From the NCBI RefSeq assembly GCF_900104725.1, contig NZ_LT629758.1:8332001-8396000 (forward strand): 64,000 nt of DNA. The letters are read 5' to 3'. The stretch's first letter is position 1, and every line of letters starts with the position of its first letter. Under the pieces are notes generated by a model. The model was not told where the DNA came from. It was given only the letters and a program-made list of their open reading frames with translations, and did not search any database. Positions 1 through 7,928 of the stretch are shown piece by piece. The stretch comes from Actinoplanes derwentensis (GTDB lineage Bacteria > Actinomycetota > Actinomycetes > Mycobacteriales > Micromonosporaceae). The position numbers were made by a program, and so were the translations under genes.

Positions 1-2
1 TG

Positions 3-458
3 GCCCAGCTCACCTATGACGAGTGGAAGGCGGAGATCGACCGGAACCTGAGCACCGCGTTCCTGTGCAGCCGAGCGTTCTGCGGCAGCATGTCGGAGCG
101 GGGCTGGGGCCGGATCGTGAACCTGTCCGCCACCGCCGGGCCGGTGAACGCGCTGCCCACCGAGGCGGCCTACGCGGCGGCCAAGGCGGGCGTGGTGGGT
201 CTCACCCGGGCGCTCGCGATGGAGCTGGTCGCCGACGGGATCAACGTCAACTGCGTGGCCCCGGGGACGATCTACACCGCCGCTTCGACCGTCACCGAGA
301 TCAAACAGGGCTTGGGTACGCCGATCGGCCGCCCCGGAACACCGGATGAGGTCGCCGCAGCCGTGGCATTCCTCTGCTCGCCGGCGGCGTCCTACATCAC
401 CGGCCAGATGCTGGTGGTCGACGGTGGCAACAGTGTCCGTGAGGCGCAGTTCCGCTGA
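3..458 (+). CDS. SDR family oxidoreductase, C-terminal part (start lies outside the window)
   Basis: The open frame enters from the left edge and ends at TGA 456-458, leaving about 151 residues. It shows the second half of a classical short-chain dehydrogenase/reductase: IVNLSATAG holds the NxS active-site strand, AAYAAAKAG is the catalytic YxxxK, and [13 protein letters not shown] follows it. The end, [20 protein letters not shown], is the usual FabG-like C-terminus. The NAD(P)-binding Gly-rich motif would lie upstream. Substrate cannot be told from this part. Family assignment is certain, role unknown. Confidence 0.93.
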   Translation, partial: AQLTYDEWKAEIDRNLSTAFLCSRAFCGSMSERGWGRIVNLSATAGPVNALPTEAAYAAAKAGVVGLTRALAMELVADGINVNCVAPGTIYTAASTVTEIKQGLGTPIGRPGTPDEVAAAVAFLCSPAASYITGQMLVVDGGNSVREAQFR

Positions 459-510
459 TGATTTCGTCGTGCCGGCCGGCACCCCCGTCGGCCGGCATGA
501 CCTTGGTCCC

Positions 511-1170
511 TCAGTACGTGCTGACACCCGAGTTGGCGCTGAATGCGATCGCCGCGATGACGACGGCGCAGTAGGCCACCATGATGCCGGTGAAGATGTA
601 ACCCAGGATCAAGCCCGCCGTGGCCAGGCCACTGCCCTGTTCACCGGACTGCGCGATTTGCTTCTTGGCGATGTGGCCGAGAACGATCGCGACCGGCGCG
701 AAGATGAACGCGAAGACGAGCGCCAGGATCGCCATGGTGTTCGTCGGCATGATCTGGGGGCCGTACGGCGAACCATAGGCGGGCTGGCCGAACTGGGCCG
801 GGCCACCGAACGGGTTCTTGTCGCCCACCGGCGGGCCGTAACCGGGCGGCGGCGGGTAGCCGGGCTGCGGGCCGTAACCGCCGCCACTGGTCGGCTGGCC
901 GTATCCCGGGGTGCCGGGCGGCGGCGGGTAACCGGCACCACTTGTCGGCTGGCCGTAACCGGGCGGCGGGTAACCCGAGTCGGATGCCGGCGGGCCGTAA
1001 CCGGGGCCACTGGTCGGCGGGCCATAGCCCGGGCCGCTCGTCGGGGCAGGGCTGACCGGCGGGGTGTAGGGCGGCGGGTACTGCAGCGTCGGGTCCGCGG
1101 GCGGCGGTGGTGGCGGCGACTGGTAAGGGTCCTGCGCGCCGTCAGCCGGCGGCGGCGGGGGATAGCTCAT
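511..1170 (-). CDS. Pro/Gly/Tyr-rich DUF4190-type membrane protein
   Basis: The 219-residue protein starts MSYPPPPPADG at ATG 1170, chosen because AGGAGG lies 6 nt upstream; an in-frame start 23 codons earlier has no ribosome site. The first ~130 residues are a low-complexity tail of PGYGPPTSG / YPPPGYGQPTSG repeats. Two hydrophobic segments follow (TMAILALVFAFIFAPVAIVLGH and GLATAGLILGYIFTGIMVAYC) separated by IAKKQIAQSG, the layout of DUF4190 proteins. Such proteins sit in the membrane with the proline-rich tail probably in the cytoplasm. Function is unknown. The repeats make the coding DNA strongly repetitive. Confidence 0.85.
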   Translation of the reverse strand: MSYPPPPPADGAQDPYQSPPPPPPADPTLQYPPPYTPPVSPAPTSGPGYGPPTSGPGYGPPASDSGYPPPGYGQPTSGAGYPPPPGTPGYGQPTSGGGYGPQPGYPPPPGYGPPVGDKNPFGGPAQFGQPAYGSPYGPQIMPTNTMAILALVFAFIFAPVAIVLGHIAKKQIAQSGEQGSGLATAGLILGYIFTGIMVAYCAVVIAAIAFSANSGVSTY

Positions 1171-1246
1171 CAACGTCCTCCTAGAAGTCCTCGCACCGTA
1201 CAGCAGGCTCCCATCTTCGCCGGTCCTGCCAACTCTCACCCGCTCG

Positions 1247-1654
1247 TCAGGCCGCTGGAGTGATGCGGCCGACAGCGCGCTCGACAGCCAGGCAGCGGTC
1301 CTCGACGTAGTCGATGCCGGCCTCCTCGGCGATCTGCCGCGCCTCGGCCGAGACGATGCCGCTCTGCAGCCACACCGCAGGAGCCTTGACGGCCACCGCC
1401 TGCCGCACCACCTCGACGGCGTCGCGGGCCGGGCGGAACACGTTCACCAGATCGACCGGCTCGTCGAGGTCGGCCAGCGAGGCGATCGCCGGGACACCGA
1501 AGACCTCGGTCACGAACGGGTTGACCGGGATGATCCGCCAGCCGTGCCGGAGCATCTGCAACGGCACGGTGTGTGCCGGTTTGAAGGGGTCCCGGGAAGC
1601 GCCGACCACCGCGATGACCTTCGCCGCCGCCAGGATCTGTTGAGGGCTCCTCAT
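1247..1654 (-). CDS. CoA-binding (YccU-type) domain protein
   Basis: A 135-residue single-domain Rossmann protein of the CoA_binding_2 family. KVIAVVGASRDPFKPAHTVP gives the nucleotide-binding turn, GWRIIPVNPFVTEVFG the second strand, and AVWLQSGIVSAEARQIAEEAGIDYVEDRCLAVE the conserved C-terminal half. Full length for the family. A TAGAGT box sits 6 nt before the ATG, so the mRNA is probably leaderless. Binding of CoA is inferred from the family; no physiological role is established for these stand-alone domains. Confidence 0.92.
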   Translation of the reverse strand: MRSPQQILAAAKVIAVVGASRDPFKPAHTVPLQMLRHGWRIIPVNPFVTEVFGVPAIASLADLDEPVDLVNVFRPARDAVEVVRQAVAVKAPAVWLQSGIVSAEARQIAEEAGIDYVEDRCLAVERAVGRITPAA

Positions 1655-1703
1655 CTTCCGACTCTATCCATCCGAGGGCGCCGAACGGATCGTCAGAGCG
1701 GCG

Positions 1704-2828
1704 TCAACTGATCGGCCCGGGAAGCCGGGGTGCCCTCGGCCGACCAGCGGGCCGCGGCCGCTGTAGGCGGCGCGGGCCCGGGCTCGGCGGCTCACGGCGG
1801 ATCGGCTCACCCGCGTTGACCTTGACCACGATCCGGGTGTCGACGTCGTGGCCGGAATCGAGGTCCGGCGAGGTGTGGACGTTGCGGACGAGACCGGGGT
1901 GGCTGACGAGGCCGTCGGCGATGAAGTCGCCGGTGCCGGTCGCGATGTCGTAGAGCGGGAGGGTGAGACCGAGGTCCTCGATGTCGACGACGGTGAGCCG
2001 CCGCTCCCGGCGAACCCCGGCCCCGGAGGCGTCGAGCGGCGGCAGGGCGGCCCCGGTCAGGTGCCGGAACCGCAGGGCGGCGTCGAGGTGGCGCTCGGTC
2101 TCCACCCGGCCGACGGCATCGGGGCGGACCAGGCCCGGACCGCGGGCGACCAGGCCGAGATGGGCCAGCGCCTCGGCGATCCGGTGCAGGAAGGCCGGGT
2201 CGCCGCACTCGAAGAGGACGGCCAGCCGGTCGGTGCGGCCCACCGCTCCGAAGGCCCCGGCTAGGAAGCCCCGGAACCAGTCACCGGTCGGCGCCTGGGG
2301 CCACCGGACCGCTTCGGTGAGGGAGACGTCGTCGAGATAGCCGTCGGCCCGGATCCAGGCGTCGCCCTCGACGGCGCCGCCACCGGCCGCGTCCCCGCGG
2401 ACCAGGCCGCAGACGAAACCGGCCTGATAGTCGGGTGACTCCTTGGGCGGCTCGGCGAACCGGCCGACCCCGAACATCAGGTCGCCGACCGCGAGCGCGG
2501 GCAGGTGCGGCTCGGCTGGGCTGACGTGCCGCCAGCCGCGGTCGGTCAGGAACCGGTGGTCGCCGCTGGAGACCAGGCGGGTGCCGTCGGCAAGTGTGAC
2601 CCGGAAACAGGGTCCGCTCGACGCCCCGTGGTCGAGGACCGTGGTCGGCACATAGCGGCGGTGGGCCCCGGCGCCCATCGTGCCCATCACGGCGTCGCCG
2701 GGGCGGATCTGGGCCAGTGGCCGGGTGGAGCCGTCGGCGAGCAGGATCGGCGTGTCACCGGCCAGGCAGTAGGCGCCCGCGGGGGAACAGCCGCGATCGG
2801 GCCGGGGCGGCAGGTTGGACCATCGCAT
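1704..2828 (-). pseudogene. Decayed Rv2578c-type radical SAM gene retaining a full-length intein
   Basis: The frame encodes 374 aa, but only ~20 residues at the front (MRWSNL..RGCSPAGAYC) and ~25 after the insert (LDSGHDVDTRIVVKVNAGEP) match radical SAM proteins of the Rv2578c type. Between them, residues 21-311 are an intein: block A CLAGDTPILLADGS, block B SGDHRFLTDRGW (His91), endonuclease region 134-200, and C-terminal PLYDIATGTGDFIADGLVSH. Three defects argue against splicing: the terminal Asn is Pro311, the +1 Cys is Gly312, and the second LAGLIDADG motif reads FLAGAFGAVG with its acidic residues gone. The N-extein lacks ~60 residues before the CxxxCxxC loop and the C-extein stops after ~60, so radical SAM function is lost. 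A reading frame of this length may still be translated. Confidence 0.85.
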
Positions 2829-2837
2829 GGCAAATAT

Positions 2838-2853
2838 TCGAACACACGTTCTA
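2838..2853. promoter_or_regulatory. SOS box (LexA-type operator)
   Basis: TCGAACACACGTTCTA fits the actinobacterial SOS consensus TCGAAC-N4-GTTCGA with one mismatch in the last three bases. It lies 10 nt upstream of the start of the decayed radical-SAM/intein gene on the minus strand and ~110 nt past the thioredoxin stop, so the radical-SAM promoter is the natural target. I recall Rv2578c being among LexA-linked genes in M. tuberculosis, which would fit; that is memory, not something shown here. Confidence 0.75.
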
Positions 2854-2903
2854 TGGCGTGTCCATGACCTTTCTCGAACGAGCGTACGACGAATCCGGGC
2901 ACG

Positions 2904-2937
2904 AAAAAGCCCGCGGACCGAACCGGTCCACGGGCTT
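2904..2937 (-). terminator. Rho-independent terminator of the thioredoxin gene
   Basis: Read on the minus strand, a 13-bp stem AAGCCCGTGGACC / GGTCCGCGGGCTT with a 5-nt loop is followed at once by a T run. It lies 15 nt beyond the thioredoxin stop codon. One of the few terminators in the window with a real U-tract. Confidence 0.9.
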
Positions 2938-2951
2938 GTCGTTGTCGCGGG

Positions 2952-3365
2952 TCAGCCTCGCGCGGTGGCCGGCTCGTCCGCGGCCGGAGCCTTGGACGGC
3001 GCGGGCTGGGACTGTGCGGCGATCTGCTCGCGCACCTCGTCCATGTTGAGCTGCTCGACCTTCTCGATCAGGCTCTCCAGGGCCGACTCGGGAAGCGCGC
3101 CGGGCTGGGAGAAGACCACGATGCCGTCGCGGACGGCCATGATCGTCGGGATCGAGCGGATGTCGAACTTGGCGGCCAGGATCTGCTCTGCCTCGGTGTC
3201 GACCTTGCCGAAGGTGATCTCCGGGTGCTTCTCCGAGGAGCGCTCGTAGGTCGGCGCGAAGCGGACGCAGGGCCCGCACCAACTGGCCCAGAAGTCAACG
3301 AGGACGACGCCGTCCTTGCTGGTGACCTCGTCGAAGTTCGCTGCTGTCAGCGCAACCGTCGCCAT
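2952..3365 (-). CDS. trxA: Thioredoxin
   Basis: A 137-residue thioredoxin starting MATVALTAANFDEV; GGAGG lies 4 nt before ATG 3365, so the longer in-frame extension is rejected. VLVDFWASWCGPCVRFAPTY holds the redox CGPC site and RSIPTIMAVRDG the conserved cis-Pro. The core ends near residue 107; a ~30-residue tail rich in Ala, Pro and Gln is extra compared with classical TrxA and probably disordered. It reduces cytoplasmic protein disulfides, using thioredoxin reductase encoded elsewhere. It is monocistronic, with its own terminator. Confidence 0.95.
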   Translation of the reverse strand: MATVALTAANFDEVTSKDGVVLVDFWASWCGPCVRFAPTYERSSEKHPEITFGKVDTEAEQILAAKFDIRSIPTIMAVRDGIVVFSQPGALPESALESLIEKVEQLNMDEVREQIAAQSQPAPSKAPAADEPATARG

Positions 3366-3839
3366 GATGCCTCCGTCTGCGGGAATCGCTTTCGTCGGGT
3401 GAAACTCCGGACACCCACTCGTCATTCCCGTTCCCGGGGCCGTGACACGTGGCGTACGGCACCCTCGTGGGTTCGACCCGTTAAACGACCAGGGGCAACT
3501 GATCGTAACTGAAAGTAGGCGCACGGTGTCCGGTTGCCGACACGATCGGGTTGAGGGTTCCGTACCAGATCTTTAGAACTGGGGTATTTGCCCTGCCTGT
3601 GGAGTGGCTGTGGGAGCGATCCCGCAAGCTGTCAGAAACAGTAAAGTAACCTTAATGTGAGCTGGCTCACATTTGAAAGTCCTTCACATGGATACGGACG
3701 GTAAGGCAAAATCTTCTCCAACAGAGCGTGGGCGGCGGGTGCCGGGGAGGGCCCCGCCGCTCATTGCGTCTCCTGAAAGTTTGCCGATCCCTTGATCACC
3801 TGACGGGTGACCCGGGTCGAATCGGTAGCCTAACGCCCC
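3366..3839. other. Intergenic region between divergent trxA and SpoU gene
   Basis: This 474-bp stretch is visibly richer in A/T between about 3500 and 3720 than its surroundings. It holds the two divergent promoters and the CRP-like palindrome annotated separately. A short frame, ATG 3688 to TGA 3795 (35 codons, MDTDGKAKSSPTERGRR..), starts 14 nt past that palindrome but has only a weak ribosome site and poor third-position GC. I do not call it a gene. Nothing else recognisable. Confidence 0.6.
3654..3674. promoter_or_regulatory. CRP/FNR-family operator palindrome
   Basis: The core TGTGAGCTGGCTCACA is an exact TGTGA-N6-TCACA, and the symmetry extends to AA..TT on both sides. This is the consensus bound by E. 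coli and mycobacterial CRP. It lies 289 nt upstream of trxA and 166 nt upstream of the SpoU methyltransferase start, so the target is unclear; a promoter serving a short transcript around 3690 is also possible. Confidence 0.75.
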
Positions 3840-4487
3840 ATGACAGCGGGCGACGGCCAATCCGGCGAGGATCGATTCATCGAGGTCGGCGTGGGCCCGT
3901 GGGTGGGCGACCGGCCGGTCGGCGACCACTGGGACCCGGAGTTGCTGGAGCAGGGCGACCGGCGCAACGTGGTGGACCGGTACCGGTACTGGACCCGGGA
4001 GGCCGTGGTCGCCGATCTGGACACCCGCCGGCACGGCTTCCATGTCGCGATCGAGAACTGGCAGCACGACTTCAACATCGGCACCGTGGTCCGCAACGCC
4101 AACGCCTTCCTCGCCGCCGAGGTCCACGTCGTCGGCAACCGCCGTTGGAACCGTCGCGGCGCCATGGTCACCGACCGGTACCAGCACGTGCGCCACCACC
4201 CCACCATCGAGGAGTTCGTGGAGTGGGCGGCCGGGGCGGATCTCGCGGTCGTCGGCATCGACAACCTGCCGGGTTCCCGCCCGATGGAGACGACCACCCT
4301 GCCGCGCCGGTGTGTGCTGCTCTTCGGCCAGGAGGGCCCCGGTCTGTCCGATCCGGCCCGAGCCGCCTGCACCGACCTCTTCTCGATCGCGCAGTACGGC
4401 TCGACCCGCTCGATCAACGCCGGGGTCGCCAGCGGGATCGCCATGCACGCGTGGATCCGGGCGCACGCCGGACCACCGCCGGAGTGA
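3840..4487 (+). CDS. TrmH/SpoU-family RNA 2'-O-methyltransferase
   Basis: A 215-residue SPOUT methyltransferase. The three family motifs are present: NIGTVVRNANAF (motif 1, catalytic Arg), LLFGQEGPGLS (motif 2) and SINAGVASGIAMHAW (motif 3, trefoil knot). An ~65-residue N-terminal extension precedes the domain. It would methylate a ribose 2'-OH in tRNA or rRNA using SAM; the target base is not predictable. TAGCCT lies 8 nt before the ATG, so translation is probably leaderless. The large opposite-strand frame here is a composition artefact. Confidence 0.93.
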   Translation: MTAGDGQSGEDRFIEVGVGPWVGDRPVGDHWDPELLEQGDRRNVVDRYRYWTREAVVADLDTRRHGFHVAIENWQHDFNIGTVVRNANAFLAAEVHVVGNRRWNRRGAMVTDRYQHVRHHPTIEEFVEWAAGADLAVVGIDNLPGSRPMETTTLPRRCVLLFGQEGPGLSDPARAACTDLFSIAQYGSTRSINAGVASGIAMHAWIRAHAGPPPE

Positions 4488-4554
4488 GCCCGGATCGGCC
4501 CGTCTTCGGCTGATTCGCTTGACGGCGGCCCCCGCGACCACCACGGTATGAAGT

Positions 4555-5229
4555 GTGAGCGTCACCGTGAGTTGTCCTAGATGCGCTGCTCAGGTCCGGA
4601 GGCCGGACCTGATGCACAGCACCTGGCGGTGTGACAACTGCGGCGACGTTCCGCCGTTCCACGTCGCCGAGCACATCAGCGCGGAGATAGTCGGAGCGGT
4701 GCTTCGGGAGTCGGCGTCGAGCGCGGAGCGGATACCGCTCTGGTGTCCCTGGCCGCTGCCCTCCGGGTGGATGGTCACCGGGGCGGGCTGGTCCGGGGAC
4801 GAGCGTTTCGGGGTCCGGGCCACGGCCCTGGCGTGCAGTGGCCCCGAGCCGCTCGGCGGTGGGCCCGCGGACCTGGTCCTGATCGCCGAGCAGCCGGGCG
4901 TCGGCCTGGGCACCCGGTTCGCCGGAATCTCCGGGATCGACCCCGGTCACCTGCTCTCCGAAGCGCTCGCGGACCGGGGTCCACACGCCGGTCCGCACGC
5001 GAAGATCAAGGCGGCGGGGCACCCGACTCCACTGTGGTGTGTCAAATCACCCGAGGATCGAAGTGCGTACGTGAGTGAGGCGAAGGGAATGTGGCTCTAT
5101 GCGGTAGCGTGGCCCGCGAGCGCGGGCTATCTTCTCGCGGAACATGTCGTCCTGCACGACCTGTCCGAGGGTGTGCCGTCCGAGCTCGTGTTCGGAGCGC
5201 CGTCGCCCTATCTGCACGGTCGCGTCTAG
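4555..5229 (+). CDS. DUF6758-family zinc-ribbon protein
   Basis: A 224-residue protein starting at GTG 4555. The N-terminus has CPRCAAQVRRPD...WRCDNCG, a four-Cys zinc ribbon, then a ~180-residue conserved region (LWCPWPLPSGWMVTGAGWSGDERFG.., SAYVSEAKGMWLYAVAWPASAGYLL). That architecture matches the actinobacterial DUF6758 family, which in Streptomyces sits upstream of PHP and MarC genes as it does here. Function unknown. Metal binding is inferred from the paired CxxC. Confidence 0.88.
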   Translation: MSVTVSCPRCAAQVRRPDLMHSTWRCDNCGDVPPFHVAEHISAEIVGAVLRESASSAERIPLWCPWPLPSGWMVTGAGWSGDERFGVRATALACSGPEPLGGGPADLVLIAEQPGVGLGTRFAGISGIDPGHLLSEALADRGPHAGPHAKIKAAGHPTPLWCVKSPEDRSAYVSEAKGMWLYAVAWPASAGYLLAEHVVLHDLSEGVPSELVFGAPSPYLHGRV

Positions 5230-5359
5230 ACACTTAGGCGTGACCAGTTGTTGAGGCAATCGACTTTCTGGCCACTTTGTTCACACGAAGCGACGAAGCT
5301 GATACCGTCAGTGTTGCCGCGGCGCTGAACAGTAACCCGCACCGGAGGAGAAGGCCCCC

Positions 5360-5518
5360 ATGGTCAAGAAGGTCCTCACCTGGCTTGGTATTGCATTCTT
5401 GATCTTCTTTATCGCCTTCAACCCGAGCTCCGCCGCGGCGGTGTTCGAGTCACTCGGCGGTACGATCGCCGACATTGCACGGGGCTTCGGCGCCTTCTTC
5501 ACCGACCTCGTCGCATAG
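5360..5518 (+). CDS. Small single-span membrane protein, 52 aa
   Basis: ATG 5360 follows GGAGGAG with a 10-nt gap. The product begins MVKKVLTWLGIAFLIFFIAF, a Lys-capped hydrophobic segment, continues NPSSAAAVFESLGGTIADIARGFGAFFTDLVA and stops at TAG 5518. The second half is an amphipathic helix. The strong ribosome site, the clean start and a gap of only 9 nt to the next gene support a real gene. No family is recognised. It may be cotranscribed with the PH-domain membrane protein. Confidence 0.75.
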   Translation: MVKKVLTWLGIAFLIFFIAFNPSSAAAVFESLGGTIADIARGFGAFFTDLVA

Positions 5519-5527
5519 CATCTCTAC

Positions 5528-6337
5528 ATGGATCCTGGAGCGCCGCGCGACCCGCGAGGCGAGGGTGCACGTCACCCTCGGGACGACGATGAGAGCTATG
5601 GGTACAGAGACCCCGCCTTCGACGATCCTGATTTCTCGGACGCCGACTTCGAAGGCGACCCGGCGTACCAGCGGCGTCGCCGGTCACCCGACGACACCTT
5701 CGACGACACGGACGACTACCAGGCGCCGAGCTTCACCGCCGAGGAGTTGGAAGGTCTCGATCGCGGGGGCGGCCCACGCCGGTTCCTGCCGCTCGAGGAC
5801 GAGCCGACCACTCTGGTCGCGCGCTACCTGTTCCCCACCGAACGGTACCGCGGCGAGTGGAAACGGCACTGGATCCATCTCTCCAGACCGCTCGCGATCG
5901 GGGCCGGGGCCACATTGGTCCTCGGCTACCTCGCCGGCTTCCTGACCCGTCAGGAGATCAACGGCCTAGTCACCGTCGCCGTGCTGATCTGGCTCGGCGT
6001 CATCGGCTGGGTGGCGTGGGAGGTCTTCGACTGGTACTTCGACCGGTTCATCCTCACCAACAAGCGCGTGATGGTGGTGAACGGCATCGTCACCCGAAAG
6101 GTGGCCATGATGCCGCTCGCCCGGGTGACCGACATGAAGTACGAGCAGTCCGCCCTCGGCCGGATGCTCAGCTACGGCACGTTCGTGCTCGAGTCAGCCG
6201 GCCAGGATCAGGCGTTGCGCGAGGTCAAGCACCTGCCGAACCCCAACGAGCTCTACCTCCGAGTGGTCGAGGAGATGTACGAGCCGCAGGCGGTCGAGGC
6301 ACGGCTGGGCAAGGAAGAAGAGGGCGACGACGCCTGA
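5528..6337 (+). CDS. PH domain-containing (bPH2/DUF304) membrane protein
   Basis: 269 residues. The first ~85 are very acidic and disordered (DFSDADFEGDPAYQRRRRSPDD..). Two membrane spans follow, around PLAIGAGATLVLGYLAGFL and VTVAVLIWLGVIGWVAWEVF. The C-terminal bacterial PH fold has DRFILTNKRVMVVNGIVTRKVAMMPLARVTDMKYEQSALGRMLSYGTFVLES, the standard bPH2 sequence. The domain faces the cytoplasm. Role unknown; members are widespread in actinobacteria. Confidence 0.92.
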   Translation: MDPGAPRDPRGEGARHPRDDDESYGYRDPAFDDPDFSDADFEGDPAYQRRRRSPDDTFDDTDDYQAPSFTAEELEGLDRGGGPRRFLPLEDEPTTLVARYLFPTERYRGEWKRHWIHLSRPLAIGAGATLVLGYLAGFLTRQEINGLVTVAVLIWLGVIGWVAWEVFDWYFDRFILTNKRVMVVNGIVTRKVAMMPLARVTDMKYEQSALGRMLSYGTFVLESAGQDQALREVKHLPNPNELYLRVVEEMYEPQAVEARLGKEEEGDDA

Positions 6338-6368
6338 GGAGTCGACGCCCGGCGGTAGCGTGGCAGTG

Positions 6369-7220
6369 ATGACCGATATAGATCTTCACTGCCATTCGAC
6401 CGCCAGCGACGGCACACTGACCCCGGCCGAGTTGGTCCGGGCGGGTGCCGCCGCCGGTCTCGCCGTCATGGCGATCACCGACCACGACACCACCGGAGGC
6501 TGGGCTGCCGCCGCCGCGGCCCGCCCTGAAGGGCTTCGGCTGGTCCGCGGTGCCGAGCTGTCCTGCCGCTGGCACGGTGCCGAGCCGTCGATCCCGCTGC
6601 ACCTGCTCGCCTACCTCTTCGACCCGGCCGAGCCGGTGCTCGCCGCGGAACTGCTCCGGCTGCGCGCCGACCGGGAACAGCGCGGCGAGAAGATCGTGGA
6701 GAAGCTACGGGCCGACGGGGTGCCGATCACCTGGGACGAGGTTCGGGGCTACGCGGCCGGCGGTTCGGTGGGCCGGCCGCACATCGCCCAGGCTCTGATC
6801 CGGGCGGGACTGGTCGCGACGACCACTGAGGCCTTCGCCTCGGCCTGGCTCGGGGCGCGATATTTCGTACCGAAATCGGACCTTGATGTTTTTGACGCCG
6901 TGCGAGTGGTGCGGGCGGCCGGCGGCGTGGCGGTCTTCGCACACCCCCGGGCGACCAAACGGGGCCGGGTGGTGCCCGACGAGCTGATCGCCGAACTCGC
7001 CGACGCCGGGCTCTTCGGTCTGGAAGCCGACCACGAGGACCACGCGCCCACCGAGCGGGCCCAGATCAGGGCGCTGGCGGAACGGCTCGGGCTGGTCGTC
7101 ACCGGGTCCTCCGATTTCCACGGTACGCACAAGACGGTCCAGCTCGGTGCGTTCAAGACCGACCCGGCGGCGTACGAGAAGATCGTCTCCGCCGCGACCG
7201 GAGTGCCGGTGCTCGGGTGA
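6369..7220 (+). CDS. PHP domain metal-dependent phosphoesterase
   Basis: The product begins MTDIDLHCHSTASDGTLTP: HxH and the next Asp are the first PHP metal ligands. Further ligands are seen in AITDHDTTGG, AVFAHPRA and TGSSDFHG, so all four PHP motifs are intact over ~283 residues (TrpH/YciV type). Members hydrolyse nucleoside 3',5'-bisphosphates or RNA 5' ends. ATG 6369 is preferred over GTG 6360 because TAGCGT ends 7 nt before it, a leaderless arrangement. It follows the PH-domain gene by 31 nt. Confidence 0.93.
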   Translation: MTDIDLHCHSTASDGTLTPAELVRAGAAAGLAVMAITDHDTTGGWAAAAAARPEGLRLVRGAELSCRWHGAEPSIPLHLLAYLFDPAEPVLAAELLRLRADREQRGEKIVEKLRADGVPITWDEVRGYAAGGSVGRPHIAQALIRAGLVATTTEAFASAWLGARYFVPKSDLDVFDAVRVVRAAGGVAVFAHPRATKRGRVVPDELIAELADAGLFGLEADHEDHAPTERAQIRALAERLGLVVTGSSDFHGTHKTVQLGAFKTDPAAYEKIVSAATGVPVLG

Positions 7221-7271
7221 CGCTCGCCGCACCCGCCTGCGCCGGAGGGTGACGGACCCTAACCTGCTCGG

Positions 7272-7892
7272 GTGAACCTCAAGCTGTTCGGCGAGTTCTT
7301 CGTGACTCTGCTGGTGATCGTCGATCCGCCCGGCATGGTCCCGGTCTTCCTGGCCCTCACCGGATCCCTGCCCGCGAAAGCCCGCAACCGGGCCGCGACC
7401 CAGGCCGTCCTGCTCGCCCTCGGTGTCATCATCGGCTTCGCCGTGGCTGGTCAGACCCTCCTGGACTATCTGCACGTCCAGCTCCCGGCCCTGCAGGCGG
7501 CCGGTGGTCTGCTCCTCGTGCTGGTGGCTCTGCAACTGCTCACCGGCAAGACCGACGAGCCTTCCGACCAGGGCGGCGGTACGACCAACGTGGCCCTCGT
7601 CCCGATCGGCACCCCACTTCTGGCCGGACCGGGCGCCATCGTCGCCACCATGCTGTTCGTGCAGCGGGCGAAGAGCCCCGACGAATACCTGATCCTGGCC
7701 GCCGCGATCCTCGCCGTGATGGCCACCGTCTGGCTGGTGCTGCGCTTCTCCGGCGTCATCGTCCGGCTGCTCAAACCGGCCGGCATCGAAGTGCTCACCC
7801 GGATCGCCGGTCTGCTCCTGGCCGCCATCGCGGTACAGCTCATGGCCGACGCCATCTGGGCCTTCGTGCAGCTTTACACCGGCCAGGGCTGA
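7272..7892 (+). CDS. MarC-family integral membrane protein
   Basis: 206 residues with six hydrophobic segments. The N-terminus FFVTLLVIVDPPGMVPVFLALT and the later PIGTPLLAGPGAIVATMLF are the two inverted-repeat signatures of MarC (PxG and GPG). Full length for the family. GTG 7272 is 6 nt after TAACCT, which suggests a leaderless transcript. MarC proteins resemble NAAT transporters, but substrates are unknown, and a role in antibiotic resistance was withdrawn for E. coli MarC. Confidence 0.94.
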   Translation: MNLKLFGEFFVTLLVIVDPPGMVPVFLALTGSLPAKARNRAATQAVLLALGVIIGFAVAGQTLLDYLHVQLPALQAAGGLLLVLVALQLLTGKTDEPSDQGGGTTNVALVPIGTPLLAGPGAIVATMLFVQRAKSPDEYLILAAAILAVMATVWLVLRFSGVIVRLLKPAGIEVLTRIAGLLLAAIAVQLMADAIWAFVQLYTGQG

Positions 7893-7928
7893 CGATTGAT
7901 GTCGGGGGGTGCTGGCAGGATTGGTTCC

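Noticed and set aside
3684..4565. 293-codon minus-strand frame opposite the SpoU gene
   Set aside because: It mirrors the plus-strand methyltransferase with intact motifs; the antisense product is Arg/Val-rich with no domain.
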